From positions 1 through 64,000 of the forward strand of contig JANMGQ010000134.1 in assembly GCA_031374735.1 (NCBI GenBank): a DNA stretch of 64,000 bases. The letters run 5' to 3'. A program made the position numbers and the translations under genes. The notes beneath the pieces were generated by a model. That model saw only the letters and a list, made by a program, of their open reading frames with translations, did no database searches and was not told where the DNA came from. This document shows, one piece after another, positions 24,490-32,637 of this stretch. The DNA is from JABFRJ01 sp031374735 (GTDB lineage Bacteria > Pseudomonadota > Alphaproteobacteria > Rhizobiales > Hyphomicrobiaceae). Numbering within the stretch: position 1 is the first letter of the stretch; each line of letters opens with the position of its first letter.

Positions 24490-25854
24490 CTACGCCATTG
24501 ATCCCAGCAAATCGCTGATCCGAACACTCATGAAGCCGATTCCGCTGTCGGCAAATCCATAGGGAACGAACAACGTATCGGCCAGTCTCAGCGCCCCACA
24601 TGTGTAGACGACATTTGGAACATAACCGTCGCGGTCGCCTTCGGAGGCCATGAGGATAGGGCGAGGGGTGCGACCGAGGACACGCGACGGATCGGCTTTG
24701 TCGAGAAGCATCATGCCAATGCTGTACTTCCGCATTGCACCCACGCCGTGCGTCAGCACGAGCCAACCCTCGTCGATTTCGACCGGGCTGCCGCAATTGC
24801 CCATCTGCACGAATTCCCAAGAGTATTTCGGAGCGACGAGAGGGACGCCCTGTGTCGACCATTCGTAAAGCGAGTTCGACCGCAGAAGGAAAAGCCGTTT
24901 GCCATCTTGCCGGCCGATCATCGCGAACTGGCCATCGATCTTTTGCGGGAAGAGCGCCATACCTTTGTTGGATGCCGCCGCCCCATTCAAAGGAGCGAGG
25001 TCAAATCGAGCAAAGTCGCTGGTCCTGATCAGCTCGGATCTGATCCCGCGGCCGCTGTAAGCCGTGTATGTGCCGATCCATTCGGTGCTGCCATCATCGT
25101 GTGTAAACTTGACCAGCCGCAAGTCTTCCAAACCATTCCTCTGTGCCTCCGTCACCGGGAAAATGACACAGTTGCCGATCGTCGAATCTTGATTGCGCAC
25201 GACCGCGACCCCGCCAGCCGCTGTGCCGAAGTAGGGCGCTTCCTCAGCCGACAATGCGGGCCCTGAGGTCGGCCATAGCTGCAATTGCGGACCGGCTGAA
25301 ATGATCCCTTCTCGGAAGGCGATCGAGCTGATGTGGCCCTCGCCGACTGCACGCATGGACATGACGAAACGCAGTGAACCCGGTTCCAGCATCGATTGGT
25401 CCGGATGCGCGACGATGCTCGGGTTCATGAGCGCCGCGGCGGCATAGCTGTACTCATGGCAGAAGTAAGCGCCGATGAGTTTGCGATGTGCTTCACCTAT
25501 CAGCGCTTCATCCAACTGCAGGTTCGCGACGACATGAGCGAACCGGCGTTCGAAGACGCGCTCGATCTGCCAATGGCGCTCGCCGAACTCAGCCAGGATC
25601 TGGGCAAGATCAATCGCCGCTTCGTCTGCACTCAGGCCGCAGATATCCTTGACAAGCATGAGCGCGCGAGCCGGCTCACTCTGTTGCGCTTGCCAGGCGA
25701 GTTCGAACGGCCGCACAACCACACGCTTCGGATCAGCCCTCAATTTCTCATCGTGGAAGGTGATCGGAACGGGTGATGCTGCTATGCCTACCCCCGTCGC
25801 CTCTAGACGAGCGGGATATCTGTTGTCGGTCGGATTGCGCGAGGCTATCGGCAT
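24490..25854 (-). CDS. GH130-family beta-mannoside phosphorylase/mannosidase, cassette 1
   Basis: A 454-residue five-bladed beta-propeller of family GH130. Members cleave beta-mannosides by phosphate to mannose 1-phosphate, or run in reverse, and some hydrolyse beta-1,2-mannosides. Landmarks shared with the cassette 2 copy are NPSIV, RAVGEGHISS, NGLEDLR, GTYTAYSGRGIRSE, NKGMALFPQKI, GNCGSPVEIDEGWL and YVPNVVYTCG. GGAGG 11 bases upstream supports the ATG at 25854, which gives a 107-base overlap with the glycosyltransferase gene. The protein is cytoplasmic; phosphorylase versus hydrolase cannot be decided. Confidence 0.87.
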   Translation of the reverse strand: MPIASRNPTDNRYPARLEATGVGIAASPVPITFHDEKLRADPKRVVVRPFELAWQAQQSEPARALMLVKDICGLSADEAAIDLAQILAEFGERHWQIERVFERRFAHVVANLQLDEALIGEAHRKLIGAYFCHEYSYAAAALMNPSIVAHPDQSMLEPGSLRFVMSMRAVGEGHISSIAFREGIISAGPQLQLWPTSGPALSAEEAPYFGTAAGGVAVVRNQDSTIGNCVIFPVTEAQRNGLEDLRLVKFTHDDGSTEWIGTYTAYSGRGIRSELIRTSDFARFDLAPLNGAAASNKGMALFPQKIDGQFAMIGRQDGKRLFLLRSNSLYEWSTQGVPLVAPKYSWEFVQMGNCGSPVEIDEGWLVLTHGVGAMRKYSIGMMLLDKADPSRVLGRTPRPILMASEGDRDGYVPNVVYTCGALRLADTLFVPYGFADSGIGFMSVRISDLLGSMA

Positions 25855-28114
25855 GTCTCGTTTGCCCTCCGGAAAGCCGTATCAAAGACTGGTAGGCGAG
25901 ACTGAAAGAAAGCACAGATTCGGCGCCGGTGTTGGCGTTCGAACCCTTGGCCATAAGGCCGTCGCAACAGGACCCGGAAGCCGGATCTCCGATGACAATA
26001 GCACGGTCATTTCCGCCGAGGTACCAATCGTAGGCGCGATGCGCCATGACGCGCCACGCTTCCGACGGCGCAACGGCCATGGCAGCACTGCACGCATCGA
26101 TGGTGGCCCAGGCTTCAAGTGGTTGTTGATCGAAGGGAAGCGAAGCGTGCGGGAGTTGGAAACCCTCTGAGCCGATGGGTCGGAAGACGCCACTAGCAGA
26201 GGTTTGTAGATCACACAGCCACTTCAGTTGCTGGCCGGCGATCGTTGCGAAGCGTCCATCACCCGTCAGCGTCGAAAGCACAAACAGAGCCTGGGGAACT
26301 CGGGCGTTGTCGTAAGACAAGGTATCTTCGAACCACATCCACCCGTCTGATGTCTTCGATCGCTGCGCGAGAAGGGCGCCAAACCGCTTTGCGCAATGAT
26401 CAACAATCATGCGCGCGCTGCTGCTCGATCGTTGCTGTGCCAGCATGTGCGCCGCGCCGAGAGTCAGGAAGGCCATAGCGCGCGGCGAGGTCAGTTCACA
26501 AAGATGCGGACCCGATCGTTCAAACAGAGCGGTCGCCCAATTCCGGAGCCGCGGATCATGCGCCGTGAGGGCCGTATAGCCGATCGCCCAAAGAGTGCGG
26601 CCATTGCTGTCTTCTGAGCCCAAAGGCTCGAGCCAGCGGCGATCGTAACTCATGAAATTGCGGAAACGACGCGCATCGTTGTTCCAGCCGTGCTGGAGAA
26701 ACGCCGCGAAGCGCGGCGCGAGGTGATGGAGATCGCGGCCGATCTGGTTCACCAGGATCAACGCGCGTGCATTGTCGTCGATGCAATAGCCGTGGTGGCG
26801 ATCAGGGACAATCCCGACGCTGTGTTGAAGCATGCCCACGTCGTCTATAAGGCCCAGGAAGGCAGCCGTTGATGGCATCACTGGCTTAACTGGAACGCGG
26901 ACTTGTTTGGCTTTGGCGAGAACATCTTTGACGACACCGCCGCTACGCGCGGCAAAGGCGGACCAAATTGTGCTTCTACCGCGCGCATACGATTGTGAGC
27001 GCAATGCTGTCAGCTGCGTGGGGGCGTCGAACAACTCGTTCACAACAACTGCAATGGCGTCTGGGTTGTTAGGCTCGACGAGTACACCGACTCCATTCGC
27101 TAACAATTCGCGCGCGTGCGCATAGGGGGTGGAAACGACGGCGCAGCCGAGTGCGACCGCATACGACAGCGTGCCCGAAGTGCTCTGCCCCAGGTTCAGG
27201 TAAGGGGTCAGATAGATATCGCAACTCGCCAATTGATCGAGGAGCGCGTCGGTCTCCAGAAACTCTTCAACCCATTCGATCGCGTGCTCGACTCCAAGCT
27301 CAGCCGCAAGCGCTTTCAAACCTTCCCGATACGTTTCGCCCTCCGCTGCAACGAGGTTCGGATGCGTCGCGCCGACGATGCGGTACACGGCCTCCGGATG
27401 ACGCTGCAACACGCCAGGCATCGCGCGAATCGCAACTTCAAGGCCTTTTCCCGGGCCAAGCAGACCGAACGTCATGATGGTCGGCCGTTGTGTCATGCCA
27501 AGTGCTGCGCGCGTGTCTTCCGCCGTGCGGTTCGGTCGATCCGGTGCTCCGTGCTCGATCACGTGAACGCGATGCGCGTCGACACCATACGTGGCGATCA
27601 GAATGTCGCGGCTGGCCTTGGACATCACGACAAATCGCGATGCCTTAGCGCGCATCTGGTCGATCGCCTGTCGCTGCTCGGGAGATGGCGACTGTAAAAC
27701 CGTATGGAGAGTCACCACAACAGGAGCGGCAATCATGTTGATCAGATCGAGAACCATCATGCCGGCGGCACCGCCATAGATCCCGAATTCATGCTGGATC
27801 CAGACGACATCCACGCCATCGGCATTCATGCGCCGTGCCGCCGCAGCATAGGATGCGGCGTCGTGCTGGAGAATTGTTGCCGTCACTTCGGGCGCCGCGG
27901 GTGCTGACGCTCCGGGTACCATGGCGTAGACGTCGATCTGCAAGTCCGGCAACCACGAACTCATCTGCTCGAAAACATCCGTCGTGAAGGTCGCCAGACC
28001 GCATTTCGTCGGCCTGAACCCGCCAACCAATGCGACTCGTATGGCCGGTTTGGCATCAACCACCGTGTCGGGATGGCGCAAAACTGGAACAGTGTATGCG
28101 TGAGCGTACGACAT
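25748..28114 (-). CDS. GT4 glycosyltransferase fused to an alpha-toroid domain, cassette 1
   Basis: A 788-residue protein. Residues about 20-405 are a GT-B, family 4 glycosyltransferase (RPTKCGLATF, WIQHEFGIYGG, TFGLLGPGKGLE, STPYAHARELLANGVGVLVEP). Residues about 420-765 resemble a six-hairpin (alpha/alpha) toroid with CIDDNARAL, RFRNFMSYDRRWLEPLG, WFEDTLSYDNAR and FDQQPLEA. Retaining mannosyl transfer is likely from the flanking manA and GH130 genes, but donor and acceptor are unknown. The toroid half could be a hydrolase, epimerase or binding domain. A related fusion lies at 57241-59532. Confidence 0.85.
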   Translation of the reverse strand: MSYAHAYTVPVLRHPDTVVDAKPAIRVALVGGFRPTKCGLATFTTDVFEQMSSWLPDLQIDVYAMVPGASAPAAPEVTATILQHDAASYAAAARRMNADGVDVVWIQHEFGIYGGAAGMMVLDLINMIAAPVVVTLHTVLQSPSPEQRQAIDQMRAKASRFVVMSKASRDILIATYGVDAHRVHVIEHGAPDRPNRTAEDTRAALGMTQRPTIMTFGLLGPGKGLEVAIRAMPGVLQRHPEAVYRIVGATHPNLVAAEGETYREGLKALAAELGVEHAIEWVEEFLETDALLDQLASCDIYLTPYLNLGQSTSGTLSYAVALGCAVVSTPYAHARELLANGVGVLVEPNNPDAIAVVVNELFDAPTQLTALRSQSYARGRSTIWSAFAARSGGVVKDVLAKAKQVRVPVKPVMPSTAAFLGLIDDVGMLQHSVGIVPDRHHGYCIDDNARALILVNQIGRDLHHLAPRFAAFLQHGWNNDARRFRNFMSYDRRWLEPLGSEDSNGRTLWAIGYTALTAHDPRLRNWATALFERSGPHLCELTSPRAMAFLTLGAAHMLAQQRSSSSARMIVDHCAKRFGALLAQRSKTSDGWMWFEDTLSYDNARVPQALFVLSTLTGDGRFATIAGQQLKWLCDLQTSASGVFRPIGSEGFQLPHASLPFDQQPLEAWATIDACSAAMAVAPSEAWRVMAHRAYDWYLGGNDRAIVIGDPASGSCCDGLMAKGSNANTGAESVLSFSLAYQSLIRLSGGQTRHADSLAQSDRQQISRSSRGDGGRHSSITRSDHLPR

Positions 28115-28174
28115 CGGTGTCTCGCGAACTCGGAGAAGATTGTGAAGTCGTAACGCGTGAGAGGATCAAAAGGT

Positions 28175-29020
28175 TCAAACGACGGGGGCAGCGTTGCGTC
28201 GCCCGGTCGTCCAAACGACGAAGAATCTTTGGCCCGACTTCGCCTTGATCTGATCAACGCAAGAGACGGAGGCCATCGCGCCGGGCGGCACAGCTCGCTC
28301 GCCGAGCGAAATCACGTCCTTCCAGGTGACGAGCCGAATCTCTTGCGCATGCTCTGGGAGCCGAGGGACACGCTCGTTGCAAAAGGCGAGGCCGAACTTC
28401 GGATCGTCGACCAATACTTGTGATCGCGTGAAATCGATGTGGGTATCAAATGGATGGTGATGCCGTGTCCGGCGTGCCACCGCAACGGCGGCATCAATGT
28501 GCAGAGCGCGATCACTACCGTAGTCGAACAAGCGAAGCGTAGTGTCGGAGTTCTGCTGCACTTCAAGGACCGTCAATCCCGGGCCAAGCGCATGCACAGT
28601 GCCAGCGGGATTGAAGATGAAATCGCCGACACGAGCGCGCCTCCAGTCGACGAGGTCGACGACGCTGCCATCGAGAGCAGCCTGTTTTAGATCTTCGGCT
28701 GATACTTGCCGGCGCAATCCAATTCCATAGTAAGCGTCTTCGTCGGCTTCGAGAATGAGCCAACATTCGTCCTTCCCGCGGGCGCCTTGCATGCGGCTAG
28801 CCTGTTGGTCGTCCGGATGCACCTGGATCGACAAACGCTTTGAGGTGAACAGGTATTTGACCAGCACCTTGTCGGCACCTGGTTCAAACCAGACTTCACC
28901 GATCCGCGGCTGGCGCGCTGACGACAAGACACCGAGATTGCCGGCGAATTCACCAATGTCCGTCCTACCCCATGGCTTCTCCACGACGCGCTTGGTCGCA
29001 AGCACCGGCACCGCAGACAT
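28175..29020 (-). CDS. manA: Class I mannose-6-phosphate isomerase, cassette 1
   Basis: A 281-residue cytoplasmic enzyme that interconverts fructose 6-phosphate and mannose 6-phosphate. Zinc-site motifs are visible: SIQVHPDDQQA, a Glu in KDECWLI and the His in AGTVHALGPG; EKPWG opens the fold. The start at 29020 has GAGG five bases upstream and matches the other copy; an ATG at 29041 is possible. It is the first gene of the cassette, 60 bases before the glycosyltransferase, and would supply mannose phosphate for it. Confidence 0.88.
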   Translation of the reverse strand: MSAVPVLATKRVVEKPWGRTDIGEFAGNLGVLSSARQPRIGEVWFEPGADKVLVKYLFTSKRLSIQVHPDDQQASRMQGARGKDECWLILEADEDAYYGIGLRRQVSAEDLKQAALDGSVVDLVDWRRARVGDFIFNPAGTVHALGPGLTVLEVQQNSDTTLRLFDYGSDRALHIDAAVAVARRTRHHHPFDTHIDFTRSQVLVDDPKFGLAFCNERVPRLPEHAQEIRLVTWKDVISLGERAVPPGAMASVSCVDQIKAKSGQRFFVVWTTGRRNAAPVV

Positions 29021-29052
29021 AACCACCTCAAGGGTTTTCATATGCAGTTGCT

Positions 29053-29085
29053 GACCTCTTCGCGCTCAGGATGCGCGAAGAGGTC
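29053..29085 (-). terminator. 12-bp hairpin between 29109 and manA copy 1
   Basis: GACCTCTTCGCG pairs perfectly with 29074-29085 around a 9-base loop. There is no T-run. It may end the upstream gene or attenuate read-through into manA. If manA used the ATG at 29041, its AAGAGG ribosome site would be buried in this stem. Confidence 0.5.
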
Positions 29086-29108
29086 GTTGTGATCTTGGCA
29101 AGAGCCGA

Positions 29109-29414
29109 TCACCAGCGATCAAAGTGCCAGGTTCTGGCGCGACGGTCGTACCAACCCTCACGATTTCCATCGCGCCGCCAATTGTAGTTGCGACCCGGAC
29201 GATTGGGGCGGCAAAGGACCAGTCTGCCAGCGCCGAGATCAACAACCCAGCGTCCGCCTTGCCAGCCGCAATTGTTGTTATAGCGCCAGGAGGCGACGCG
29301 CTCGAATGCTGGTTGCGAGGACTCATGATGGAGTGGTGGACGCGGGAGGGCGGAGGCGGTGTGAACCGACAACCCCAGAACCGCCAGTGCGGCGGCATAT
29401 GTGAGACGTTTCAT
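29109..29414 (-). CDS. Small secreted Trp/Arg-rich protein
   Basis: A 101-residue protein with a signal peptide (LTYAAALAVLGLSVHTASA) and a mature part rich in Trp, Arg, Asn and Gly (RYNNNCGWQGGRWVVDLG; WRRDGNREGWYDRR). Two cysteines may pair. No family is recognised, though similar short proteins are frequent in Bradyrhizobium-like genomes. GGAG precedes the ATG at 29414, and an exact EcfG site lies upstream. Confidence 0.78.
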   Translation of the reverse strand: MKRLTYAAALAVLGLSVHTASALPRPPLHHESSQPAFERVASWRYNNNCGWQGGRWVVDLGAGRLVLCRPNRPGRNYNWRRDGNREGWYDRRARTWHFDRW

Positions 29415-29445
29415 CTGTAGCTCCGATGTTTGGCTTACGAGGATG

Positions 29446-29470
29446 AACGCAGTCAGCGCTAGAAAGTTCC
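29446..29470 (-). promoter_or_regulatory. EcfG promoter, GGAAC-N16-CGTT
   Basis: Exact minus-strand match: GGAAC 29470-29466, CGTT 29449-29446, 31 bases before the start at 29414. Confidence 0.85.
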
Positions 29471-29610
29471 TGGGGAGCTGAGCTGCGCCCTGTCTCCTCG
29501 TGCACGTGCCGGCGCGCACCCGCATCGATGACTTTGAACTGGGCACAGGCGCTGACCGGCTCGACCAACGTGACCAAGGTCCACCGTGCGACGTGGCTGC
29601 CCGGACGAGC

Positions 29611-30170
29611 TCACTCACCAAGTTCAAGCGATGACCGGGATTGTTGCTTGAGCATTCCAGAAGGAGCAGCCTGAGCCGACGTTGCAGTCCCTAAAGGCAA
29701 GCTGGCAATGGCTCCTCCCGCATACACTTCCGGGTAGGTGGCTAATATAGCGGACGCGATGGCGCCACCCGGTGACGGGTCCGTTACAAAAACCAGGTCA
29801 GTGTTGATGCTATACTTGGCAATGGCATAGCCGACCATCTCGTGGATCGATCGTGGATCGAGGAGCCTTCGCCGCGATCACGAGACGTGTCGCCCGGCAA
29901 GTACCACGAAAAGCACGTGCCCACGTTGTTCGCGGTACGCTGCTCAGGATAGATCGCGACGAACCCGAACGCGTTCGCAAGCGACGACCAGCCAGTACCT
30001 CTATCGTAATCGTCTGCGGTCTGACCACAGCCGTGTAACGCAACGACCAACGCGGGCTTGGCTGCCAATTGCTGGGGCACGTGGACCAACATCTGCAGAT
30101 TCCCGCGATTGGTCCCGAAATCCAATACGTCACGCAACGGACTTTCGGCCGCCTGCCCAGTAACAGTCAT
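29611..30170 (-). pseudogene. PHB-depolymerase-family esterase, frameshifted and truncated
   Basis: Two frames together make the front half of a LpqC/PHB-depolymerase esterase: PALVVALHGCGQTADDYDRG and FVAIYPEQ in the first, YAIAKYSINTDLVFVT and AILATYPEVYAGGAI in the second. The break falls at a perfect 11-base tandem duplication (29840-29850, 29851-29861); one copy would restore SSIHEMVGYAI. The nucleophile motif GLSAGG has become DPSPGG, and about half of the usual protein is missing. The first frame starts four bases inside the end of the PRC-barrel gene (ATGA overlap). Confidence 0.85.
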
Positions 30171-30658
30171 TTGCGCAGTCCTTGGACCGCTTTGACAGCC
30201 TGATCCTTCATCTGACCTGCCGTGTGCGCGGCTTTCTGCCCGAGCACCGCTGCCACGTCACCCAAAGCGTCTCGAACGGTCTTCTCCCGGGCAGAAAAAT
30301 CCGGAGCCGCCTCGAGTTCTTGTTTGTCGGCATGCAGCGTGAGTGTTCGAACGCCCGTGTCGCTGACGACGATCGTAATGGCAGTGAACGGCACCGCGAC
30401 GATCTTCTCGCTGAGACCCAAGAAGCCACCGACCCCCAAGAGCACTGAGGTGATGCGACCGCTCTGGTCGAACATCAAGTCGTGCACGTCGCCGACCGTG
30501 TCACCACCTACATTGCTCACCGAACTTCCCAGAAACACGCGGGCGAGAGACTCGTCGGTTGGCTGCTTCGGTATGAAGCGGCTGGCGCTCCCTGCAACGA
30601 GGACAGCGGTCCCCGTCGGATTCACGCCAGGTACAATTGTGGAATTAGTCGTCATCAC
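30167..30658 (-). CDS. PRC-barrel domain protein
   Basis: A 163-residue soluble protein with a PRC-barrel at about 35-115 (LARVFLGSSVSNVGGDTVGD; GGFLGLSEKIVAVPF) and an amphipathic C-terminal helix. PRC-barrels bind proteins or RNA; those in stress loci have no set function. Its stop overlaps the start of the esterase pseudogene by four bases, which shows the two once formed an operon. Confidence 0.82.
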   Translation of the reverse strand: MMTTNSTIVPGVNPTGTAVLVAGSASRFIPKQPTDESLARVFLGSSVSNVGGDTVGDVHDLMFDQSGRITSVLLGVGGFLGLSEKIVAVPFTAITIVVSDTGVRTLTLHADKQELEAAPDFSAREKTVRDALGDVAAVLGQKAAHTAGQMKDQAVKAVQGLRK

Positions 30659-30712
30659 CTTGCTCCGACCGTGAGCGTCGCTGGTTTGGTTGGCGCGGGG
30701 CCGCGCCGCAGC

Positions 30713-31237
30713 TCATTTCGCAGGCGACGCTGCCTTGGGTCTTGCCTTGGCGGCTGAGCCCTCGGCGGGATTCAGGTTCGTGACGGCGATGTGCGTCAAC
30801 GCGTGATTGGCCGCTTTTTCTTGATCGAGGATTTCAGAGAGCAGGTCATGGGCCTCCTTCTCGCCAAGCACTTTCGCCCATTCACGCAATGTGCCGTATC
30901 GCGCGATCTCATAGTGCTCGATGGCTTGGCAGATCCCGATAATGAGCGCGTGTTTCGCCACCGGACCGTCGGCATCCTCGATCAGCCCTTCGCACTCCTT
31001 GATCAAGCCCGCGATCGCATCACATTTCTCGCCCTTGGGCGCTTTACTGATCGATTTGAAGACTTGGTCGAGCGTCTTGATCTGACCTTTCGTCTCCTCC
31101 AAGTGATGCTGCAGCGCGGCCTTCAAAGGCGCGTTGCTGACGGCGGCAATCACCTTGGGAAGTGCCTTCGTGATCGCATTCTCGGCGTAGTACATGTCGT
31201 GGAGCGTGTGTTCGAAGGCGTCTTGAAGGGTTTTCAT
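30713..31237 (-). CDS. YciE/YciF-like ferritin-fold protein (DUF892)
   Basis: A 174-residue helical protein opening with LQDAFEHTLHDMYYAENAI and carrying HHLEETKGQIKTLDQVF, IIGICQAIEHYEIARYG and LLSEILDQEKAANHAL, the four helices of the DUF892 family with Glu/His metal-site candidates. A Lys/Ala/Pro-rich tail is added. E. coli YciE/YciF are sigma-S and osmotic-stress proteins. It probably belongs to the transcript from the EcfG promoter at 32394. Confidence 0.9.
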   Translation of the reverse strand: MKTLQDAFEHTLHDMYYAENAITKALPKVIAAVSNAPLKAALQHHLEETKGQIKTLDQVFKSISKAPKGEKCDAIAGLIKECEGLIEDADGPVAKHALIIGICQAIEHYEIARYGTLREWAKVLGEKEAHDLLSEILDQEKAANHALTHIAVTNLNPAEGSAAKARPKAASPAK

Positions 31238-31277
31238 TTGAGGTCCTGACTAGTTTCGGGGTGAAGACGTTGTCGCG

Positions 31278-32195
31278 CTACCAAAGCCGTGCGGCACCGA
31301 ACACGCGGACATTCTGGTTCTCATCGCGATGCCTGCTTCCGACTGCAGCGGCCCAGGTGGCGGCTGCCAGGCCTGCGAGGGACATCGCCGCGAGCAGAAA
31401 CGCCATCAGCACTGCCGACTTGCGACTGGTCTCTGCGATCTCAATGGCTTTCTGTGTCGCTTCAGCTTTGAGAGTGCGGTAGCTCGCCCACGTATCGTCA
31501 ACCCGTTTTTGCGCATCTGCTTGTGAGAGCCCCGTACGCGTGCCGACCAAGGTACTGAGATACTGACGATCGGCATCGGCCAGCTTGTCCGCGACAACCG
31601 ACATCGCGAAGATTCGGGTAATCTCAGGCGTGACGGTTTCGTCGCGAACGGCTGGCGAAGCCTGTCCAGTCGTCGGCGCTTGGCGTCGCAGGAGCACGTC
31701 AACAGAGTACGCAAGAGGGTCGGCGGGCAGCAGGGCACTCGCAGTTGCAGCGGTTGATGCGGCGCCAGCCACCGTTTGTGCGGTGCCTCGTGCAATCGCA
31801 CCAAGACCGCCAGCGATCAGATAGGCGGCTAGCAGCGTGCCGATGCCCCAGACCAGAAATCCATGCGCGCCGTCTCGAAAGTCACGTTCTCCCTGGCTCG
31901 CACTCGATCGCGCTCGCATGCGGCTTGCCAAGTAGCCGCCAGTGGCAAAGCTTCCGATGTGAACCGCCGCGAGCCAGAGAGCCATCAGGACTCCCGTCGC
32001 CATAACCGATAGGCCGGCAAACGGACGGGCTGACGTGAGCGAGAGACCGACGGCGCTCCCGAAGCCGATCAGAAGAACAGAGATTGCCGCTGCAGCTACG
32101 GCACCAGCCGCTATTGCGCCCCAGTCGATCTGGGATCGGGAGGCGGAGCCGACAGCGTTCGTGGTGACTTCAGATGTGTGAACAAGATCTTGCAT
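31278..32195 (-). CDS. Four-span membrane protein of unknown function
   Basis: A 305-residue protein with membrane segments at about 26-53, 64-88, 110-133 and 262-285. A helical region of about 125 residues, probably outside the membrane, lies between the third and fourth. Similar proteins accompany YciE and small membrane proteins in Rhizobiales stress loci; I cannot name the family. It lies five bases after the 24-residue peptide gene and 40 bases before the YciE-like gene, so one operon is likely. Confidence 0.8.
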   Translation of the reverse strand: MQDLVHTSEVTTNAVGSASRSQIDWGAIAAGAVAAAAISVLLIGFGSAVGLSLTSARPFAGLSVMATGVLMALWLAAVHIGSFATGGYLASRMRARSSASQGERDFRDGAHGFLVWGIGTLLAAYLIAGGLGAIARGTAQTVAGAASTAATASALLPADPLAYSVDVLLRRQAPTTGQASPAVRDETVTPEITRIFAMSVVADKLADADRQYLSTLVGTRTGLSQADAQKRVDDTWASYRTLKAEATQKAIEIAETSRKSAVLMAFLLAAMSLAGLAAATWAAAVGSRHRDENQNVRVFGAARLW

Positions 32196-32200
32196 TGGGT

Positions 32201-32275
32201 TTACCTCAGTCCGAGAACTGATAAGGCGACCATCACGACGACGATGAAGCCGACGATATAGATTATTCCGTTCAT
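32201..32275 (-). CDS. 24-residue single-span membrane protein, copy 2
   Basis: Starts MNGIIYIVGFIVVVM and ends LGLR; about 15 of 24 residues equal those of copy 1 at 7967-8041. AAGAGAAGAGAAA lies upstream of the ATG. It is the first gene after an exact EcfG promoter and ends five bases before the four-span membrane gene. Two copies with the same length and ends argue for a real gene family. Confidence 0.75.
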   Translation of the reverse strand: MNGIIYIVGFIVVVMVALSVLGLR

Positions 32276-32393
32276 GACGTTTCTCTTCTCTTGGCTACGG
32301 CACGATACTTGGCGCATGTCTCGGCCGGGCCGTTTGCCCGAGGACTGCCATGGATTCTGCGTTCCGTTGCGCGCGCTTGGCTGTGTCGAGTAA

Positions 32394-32418
32394 AACGTGA
32401 GGGGACGTGTAAAGTTCC
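32394..32418 (-). promoter_or_regulatory. EcfG promoter, GGAAC-N16-CGTT
   Basis: Exact minus-strand match: GGAAC 32418-32414, CGTT 32397-32394. It leads into the 32275 to 30713 gene run with a leader of about 110 bases. Confidence 0.82.
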
Positions 32419-32637
32419 AAGAGGCTGGATGAGCCTTGCGTGCGCCCCACTCACCCGTCTGATCGCTCGCGCGCACCGTTCGTGAGTAGATTCCGAGCCT
32501 GCCAGCCTTGAAAAAACACCCTAACGCTACCACCTCCGCTCGTCGTGACGTCGGATTGGGTCAACCTGAAATTTAAGCGGAGCACGTCCGTTCAGCAGTT
32601 TGGATGCGGTGGTCGGGAACCGCGAGGCAGCGATTTC

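Noticed and set aside
29039..29064. Hairpin hiding the ribosome site of manA copy 1 as an RNA thermometer
   Set aside because: This needs the ATG at 29041. The ATG at 29020 has a better ribosome site outside the hairpin and matches the other copy.
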